From positions 1 to 7,552 of the forward strand of contig CALMWN010000308.1 in the NCBI GenBank assembly GCA_937873555.1: DNA of 7,552 nucleotides. The letters run 5' to 3'. The translations under genes were made by a program, and so were the position numbers. The stretch comes from an uncultured Clostridia bacterium (lineage in GTDB: Bacteria > Bacillota > Clostridia > Acetivibrionales > CALMWN01). This document shows, one piece after another, positions 5,084 to 7,552 of the stretch (position 1 is the first letter of the stretch; every line of letters begins with the position of its first letter). The notes beneath the pieces were generated by a model. The model ran no database searches and had not been told where the DNA came from. It was given only the letters and a program-made list of their open reading frames with translations.

Positions 5084-5181
5084 TTATCGTTACCTCTGAA
5101 ATTTTCTTGTTCTAGTTGGTTGCATCCGAGACACTTGAAGCATTGCGTCAGGGCTAGTCTTGCATTATCAATCTCACTCAT
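5035..5181 (-). CDS. Small Cys-rich protein (48 aa)
   Basis: A 48-residue protein, MSEIDNARLALTQCFKCLGC to SQDNKKA. Cysteines 14, 17, 20 and 34 form CxxCxxC-x13-C, suitable for one zinc or another metal site, within an otherwise polar protein. The ATG overlaps the TGA of the replication gene (ATGA), so translation is coupled. Its end overlaps the HTH gene by 49 bases. Family not recognised; a small zinc finger of a phage replication operon is the best description. Confidence 0.62.
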   Translation of the reverse strand: MSEIDNARLALTQCFKCLGCNQLEQENFRGNDKCKNFRDGVSQDNKKA

Positions 5182-5903
5182 ACTTCTTTGTACCAACTCT
5201 CACATTCAGAATCAGAGTACTTGCGCTGGTCGAAGTTGCCTTTATTAGCTATTTTCCCAGGGGGCTTGTCTTCCTTCTTCCGACGTTCCCAATTTAGTAT
5301 GGTTAAATAGTCCGATGCTGTCTTTTTGCCTTTACTGCCTTTCCATAAGTTTAAGGCTTCGATTCGTTCGTTGGTTCCAGTTATGCCGAATTGGTCAAGA
5401 AGTTTTTGATATTCTTCAGATGTCATTGAGACAAAATCGCTATATTTATTTTTCTTATCATTCTTATCCTTCTTATCATTCTTATCATTCTTGTTAGTTG
5501 TCAGGTCTTTGTCAGTCGTTTGTCGGTCAACTGTCGTTTTATTTGTCGATTTTAAAAGTTCAACTTGATACAAGTGCCAATTTAATACGGTTATGAGCCT
5601 TCCTTGCTTTGTCGATTTGTTTGTTAAAAATTCGAGTTTTTCAAAACGTTCTAAAGCTGTACGAATATTTCTTACCGTAATCCCCTTGCCGCATTTTTTT
5701 TGAATAGATTCAAGGCTTGTTACTCTTTGGCCGGGTTTACAGACATACTTTTCGCCTTGCCATATCCATTCATTATCTTTGTGGTTCACCATAAGGAGCA
5801 ATGTTATTAAAATGGTTTTCTGTTCAGGGGTCGATTGCGTCCATATGGGTTTATTTAAAAGGCATCTATATAAGCCGATATATCCCTCATCATTATCAAC
5901 CAC
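5178..5903 (-). CDS. Phage replication protein, DnaD/replisome-organizer-like
   Basis: A 241-residue protein. The N-terminal part (about 7-115) is a winged-helix domain seen in phage replication initiators: EGYIGLYRCLLNKPIW, a helix, WQGEKYVCKPGQ (48-59), then helix-turn-helix VTSLESIQKKCGKG and VRNIRTALERFEKLEFL. A Lys/Asn/Asp linker (118-153) follows. The C-terminal block (155-210), with NERIEALNLWKGSKGKKTAS and YLTILNWERRKK, resembles the C-terminal region of DnaD-type phage proteins. It probably binds the phage origin and recruits host helicase loader and helicase. The start is GTG 5903; upstream in the same frame is TGA, then 10 codons led by a strong ribosome site. The repeat-rich linker is a natural place for length variation. 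The exact initiator class is uncertain. Confidence 0.75.
   Translation of the reverse strand: MVDNDEGYIGLYRCLLNKPIWTQSTPEQKTILITLLLMVNHKDNEWIWQGEKYVCKPGQRVTSLESIQKKCGKGITVRNIRTALERFEKLEFLTNKSTKQGRLITVLNWHLYQVELLKSTNKTTVDRQTTDKDLTTNKNDKNDKKDKNDKKNKYSDFVSMTSEEYQKLLDQFGITGTNERIEALNLWKGSKGKKTASDYLTILNWERRKKEDKPPGKIANKGNFDQRKYSDSECESWYKEV
5448..5492 (-). repeat. 9-bp tandem repeat in the replication gene (5 units)
   Basis: Five units of 9 bases, consensus AAGAATGAT on the minus strand. Three are perfect; the other two are AAGAAGGAT and AAGAAAAAT. They encode the Lys-Asn-Asp linker at about residues 138-152 of the replication protein. Unit loss or gain keeps the frame, so linker length could vary by slipped-strand replication. 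Confidence 0.8.
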
Positions 5904-5936
5904 TCAATCACCCACTCCCTTTATATATCCTGGCAT
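5904..5936 (-). other. 10-codon leader ORF in frame with the replication gene
   Basis: ATG 5936 has AGGAG 7 bases upstream and encodes MPGYIKGVGD, then TGA. The TGA is followed at once by the GTG start of the replication gene in the same frame. It is either a leader peptide that couples translation, or the original N-terminus cut off by a TGG-to-TGA change. Confidence 0.45.
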
Positions 5937-5946
5937 TACCTCACTC

Positions 5947-6147
5947 CTATATAGTCGCAATTTGATTCACATTATCCAGGTTGATCAATACTTCCTCGCC
6001 GTTGTTTTTGAGCAGGTTCAGCCAGTTTCCTTCCTGCCTGCGCCCGATCACCGAATAGTGGTTGAATGTTACCGCATGATCCTCTTTGTGGTTGAAGAAT
6101 ATTTTTAGGTTTATGGGTTCATCCAGTATTTCAAATGGCTTATTCAT
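5947..6147 (-). CDS. Hypothetical phage protein (66 aa)
   Basis: A 66-residue protein, MNKPFEILDEPINLKIFF to NLDNVNQIATI. It looks all-beta: alternating hydrophobic residues (INLKIFF, AVTFNHYSVIG), a basic turn (GRRQEGNWLNLL), and a final strand (EEVLINLDNVNQI). This would suit a small SH3- or Sm-like fold, but no family is recognised. The start ATG 6147 has AGGAG with suitable spacing and the stop is TAG. It immediately precedes the leader ORF of the replication gene, so the two are probably co-transcribed. Confidence 0.6.
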   Translation of the reverse strand: MNKPFEILDEPINLKIFFNHKEDHAVTFNHYSVIGRRQEGNWLNLLKNNGEEVLINLDNVNQIATI

Positions 6148-6177
6148 TTATTCCACTCCTGTTTCAATAATGCCAAT

Positions 6178-6405
6178 TCACTCCTTGGATTCCTCTTGCA
6201 GTATTGTTATTTGTGCCATAATAGCCTGTACAGCGTCTTTTACCTCTTGAACGAGTAAATTTACGTTCTCGCATTCCGAAGTCTGTACGCCGTGCCTAAA
6301 CATTCCAGAGAGCAATGATTCAAAATCGGGATAATATCCTGCTGTATTCCAATACTCCTCCTGTGTCTTTTTATTGATTTTCTTTTCTTCAAGGACGAAG
6401 TTCAT
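6178..6405 (-). CDS. Conserved small phage protein (75 aa)
   Basis: A 75-residue protein beginning MNFVLEEKKINKKTQEEYWN, then GYYPDFESLLSGMFRHGV, and ending in a long helix (LLVQEVKDAVQAIMAQITIL). The order of a short N-terminal beta hairpin with a YW pair, a DFES helix and a C-terminal helix is common in small replication-region proteins of Firmicutes phages. Function is unknown. The start ATG 6405 has no clear ribosome binding site. A 14-codon ORF (MKIPNNRHIHELRP, from 6433 to 6389), whose ATG overlaps the upstream TGA, runs across it in another frame and may deliver ribosomes by coupling. Confidence 0.65.
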   Translation of the reverse strand: MNFVLEEKKINKKTQEEYWNTAGYYPDFESLLSGMFRHGVQTSECENVNLLVQEVKDAVQAIMAQITILQEESKE

Positions 6406-6429
6406 GGATATGCCGGTTATTTGGAATTT

Positions 6430-7011
6430 TCATTTAGTTTGATTTTCATTTGACTTTCCCCATTCATTTTTCAAAATAGATAACTCGCTCGGTGTAAGAG
6501 TCTCTATGTCAAGTTCCTTTGCATCTGACACAATGTAGTCGATTAACCGTGCCATGTCCTTTGTGTTGTATACACTTGAGCCGTAATAACTCCTGATGTT
6601 TGAGTATCCTTCAAGTTTGCTGTCACCCAAGTTTTCACATATCCATCCGATTCTTCCGGCTCCCCAATTGTAAATCCATGTATCAACAGCATCGTTGCGT
6701 ATCGGCAGTATAGTAAACTGCCCTACCTGCCTTATGGATTGTCTATATACATCTTCCTTTGTGACAGGTGCTTTTGGTTGAGATAGTTTCTCGGCAATTT
6801 TCTGACACATTACCCAGCAAAATCCGTTTGCATCCAGACTCCGTTTGTTTCTGTGTACCTTTATCTCAACATCCAGCGTCTTACCGTTTGCCAATGCAGC
6901 CTTTAACTCTGGCAGGTCGGCAAGGTCTGACCTATGCGGACAGGTGAGGATTAGTTCAGGGATGTTGTTTTCGTTGTACTGAGGGCGTATTGCTGTTACT
7001 GTGGTTTTCAT
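6430..7011 (-). CDS. NinB-like phage recombination-associated protein
   Basis: A 193-residue protein. Near residues 53-72 it carries HRNKRSLDANGFCWVMCQKI. This recalls the NRSLDQNRKLW motif of lambda NinB (Orf), a single-strand DNA-binding protein that helps load recombinase in place of RecFOR. The C-terminal ARLIDYIVSDAKEL-DIETLTPSE (154-176) also fits NinB in position. The middle (IRQVGQFTILPIRN, YNWGAGRIGWICENLG, SYYGSSVYNTKDM) is longer than in NinB and resembles a Clostridia phage version. Likely role: DNA recombination near replication, with RusA. The ATG at 7011 has GAGGT upstream. The resemblance is by motif only. Confidence 0.6.
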   Translation of the reverse strand: MKTTVTAIRPQYNENNIPELILTCPHRSDLADLPELKAALANGKTLDVEIKVHRNKRSLDANGFCWVMCQKIAEKLSQPKAPVTKEDVYRQSIRQVGQFTILPIRNDAVDTWIYNWGAGRIGWICENLGDSKLEGYSNIRSYYGSSVYNTKDMARLIDYIVSDAKELDIETLTPSELSILKNEWGKSNENQTK

Positions 7012-7049
7012 ATGTACCTCACTGTTTCAACATATCCCGATATTGCGAA

Positions 7050-7502
7050 CTAACTTACTTCCCAAATATTCTTTTGCTCTGTAGGATATTTTGCAGCCAT
7101 TACCCTTGGTCTGCTCGGAACATTCCATCCTTTAGGCTTATATTCCGTCTGGCCAATTACACGCCACCCTGCCGCCTTTAAACTTGTGCCAGGTTCAGAT
7201 ATAAGAGTGTATGTAATCAGCCTTTTATATCCCATTGCACTTGTAGCCCTCCACGCAGCTGCGTACAATTTACTACAAGCATTTTTATATCCTTCAAGTA
7301 CGCATACCCTTACTACTTCAAGGGTTACACCATCATCCTTATGTCGGGCAATTGGTCTACCTACTATTGCAACGCCTATAACCTTCTCGCCATCATTCAA
7401 GCCAATACTGAACTTATGACCTACAGGAGCTATATTATGCCTGTGATGCTCATTTACAAAGGCTTTGGCTTCTTCAAGGGTTATAGGCTGTAACTCTAAC
7501 AT
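7050..7502 (-). CDS. XF1762-family protein, GNAT-like fold
   Basis: A 150-residue protein with the XF1762-family pattern: NEHHRHNIAPVGHKFSIGL (17-35), VIGVAIVGRPIAR (41-53), LEVVRVCVLEG (61-71), then ACSKLYAAAWRATSAMGY (75-92) and AAGWRVIG (110-117). The strand-helix order and the S-LY-A-AW-RA-GY helix resemble an N-acetyltransferase core, so an acyl-CoA or similar ligand site is possible; the true substrate is unknown. Family members are common in phages, often near replication genes. The start ATG 7502 has AGGAGGTGG upstream. It follows the end of another small gene by 11 bases and precedes the NinB-like gene by 38. Confidence 0.8.
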   Translation of the reverse strand: MLELQPITLEEAKAFVNEHHRHNIAPVGHKFSIGLNDGEKVIGVAIVGRPIARHKDDGVTLEVVRVCVLEGYKNACSKLYAAAWRATSAMGYKRLITYTLISEPGTSLKAAGWRVIGQTEYKPKGWNVPSRPRVMAAKYPTEQKNIWEVS

Positions 7503-7513
7503 TTGACCACCTC

Positions 7514-7552
7514 CTAATTGCGCATTCTTTTTCTATTCCGCTGTAATCCCTT
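7514..7552 (-). CDS. 3' end of a small basic protein, cut by window edge
   Basis: The last 12 codons of a gene entering from the right encode KGLQRNRKRMRN, then TAG. The TAG lies beside the ribosome site of the XF1762 gene. The same codons end the broken gene at 3599-3790, which supports both as related genes. Only the tail is visible, so function cannot be named. Confidence 0.5.
   Translation of the reverse strand, partial: KGLQRNRKRMRN
7517..7542 (-). repeat. 26-bp direct repeat, copy 2
   Basis: Copy 2 of the repeat at 3605-3630, differing at two adjacent bases. The next base outward differs too: here the codon is CAG (Gln), in copy 1 it is TAG. Confidence 0.7.

Noticed and set aside
1..7552. 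CRISPR array, tRNA, integrase, insertion sequence or attachment site
   Set aside because: No regularly spaced repeats, cloverleaf-like sequence, recombinase motifs or terminal inverted repeats were seen on either strand.

Overview
The window reads as part of a temperate tailed-phage (prophage) genome from a low-to-mid GC Gram-positive host, most likely a member of Clostridia. Every supported gene lies on the minus strand. Genes are short and tightly packed, with strong GGAGG-type ribosome binding sites and many 4-base ATGA or GTGA overlaps. The recognisable products are phage accessory or core functions: RusA resolvase, HNH nuclease, DnaD/replisome-organizer-like replication protein, a beta-class DNA methyltransferase, an ArpU-like late regulator and a terminase small subunit. 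The host assignment is inferred from gene style and families, not from a marker gene.

In the direction of transcription (right to left), 7552-4900 is an early/replication module. It holds the last codons of a small basic protein, an XF1762-family (GNAT-like) protein, a NinB-like protein, two small conserved phage proteins, the replication protein, and a pair of overlapping small genes (a Cys-rich protein and a helix-turn-helix protein). From 4909 to 2575 come a small zinc-binding protein, a membrane-anchored coiled-coil protein, an HNH nuclease, RusA, a small gene broken by two in-frame stops, and an orphan DNA methyltransferase. From 2524 to 1991 is an ArpU/sigma-region-4-like regulator that appears to close the early operon.

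Directly after the regulator is a near-consensus sigma-A promoter (1955-1982). About 30 bases into its transcript is a terminator-like hairpin, followed by two more small hairpins. This promoter-terminator leader feeds the small genes at 1822-388 and then the terminase small subunit, which runs off the left edge. The layout resembles the late control region of lambda-like phages (regulator, promoter, early terminator, packaging genes) and suggests that entry into late transcription is controlled by attenuation or antitermination.

The other theme is decay or recoding. The small gene between rusA and the methyltransferase carries an in-frame TGA and TAG. Its last codons are repeated at the right edge, where the TAG position is CAG. 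The replication gene is preceded in frame by 10 codons, a strong ribosome binding site and a TGA. A coding-like Lar-type fragment at 1479-1661 has no start. Other genes use TGA and TAG as ordinary stops, so decay is the simpler reading. I see no tRNA, CRISPR array, integrase, insertion sequence or attachment site. No wholly new multi-gene system is evident; the leader and the interrupted genes are the parts most worth following.
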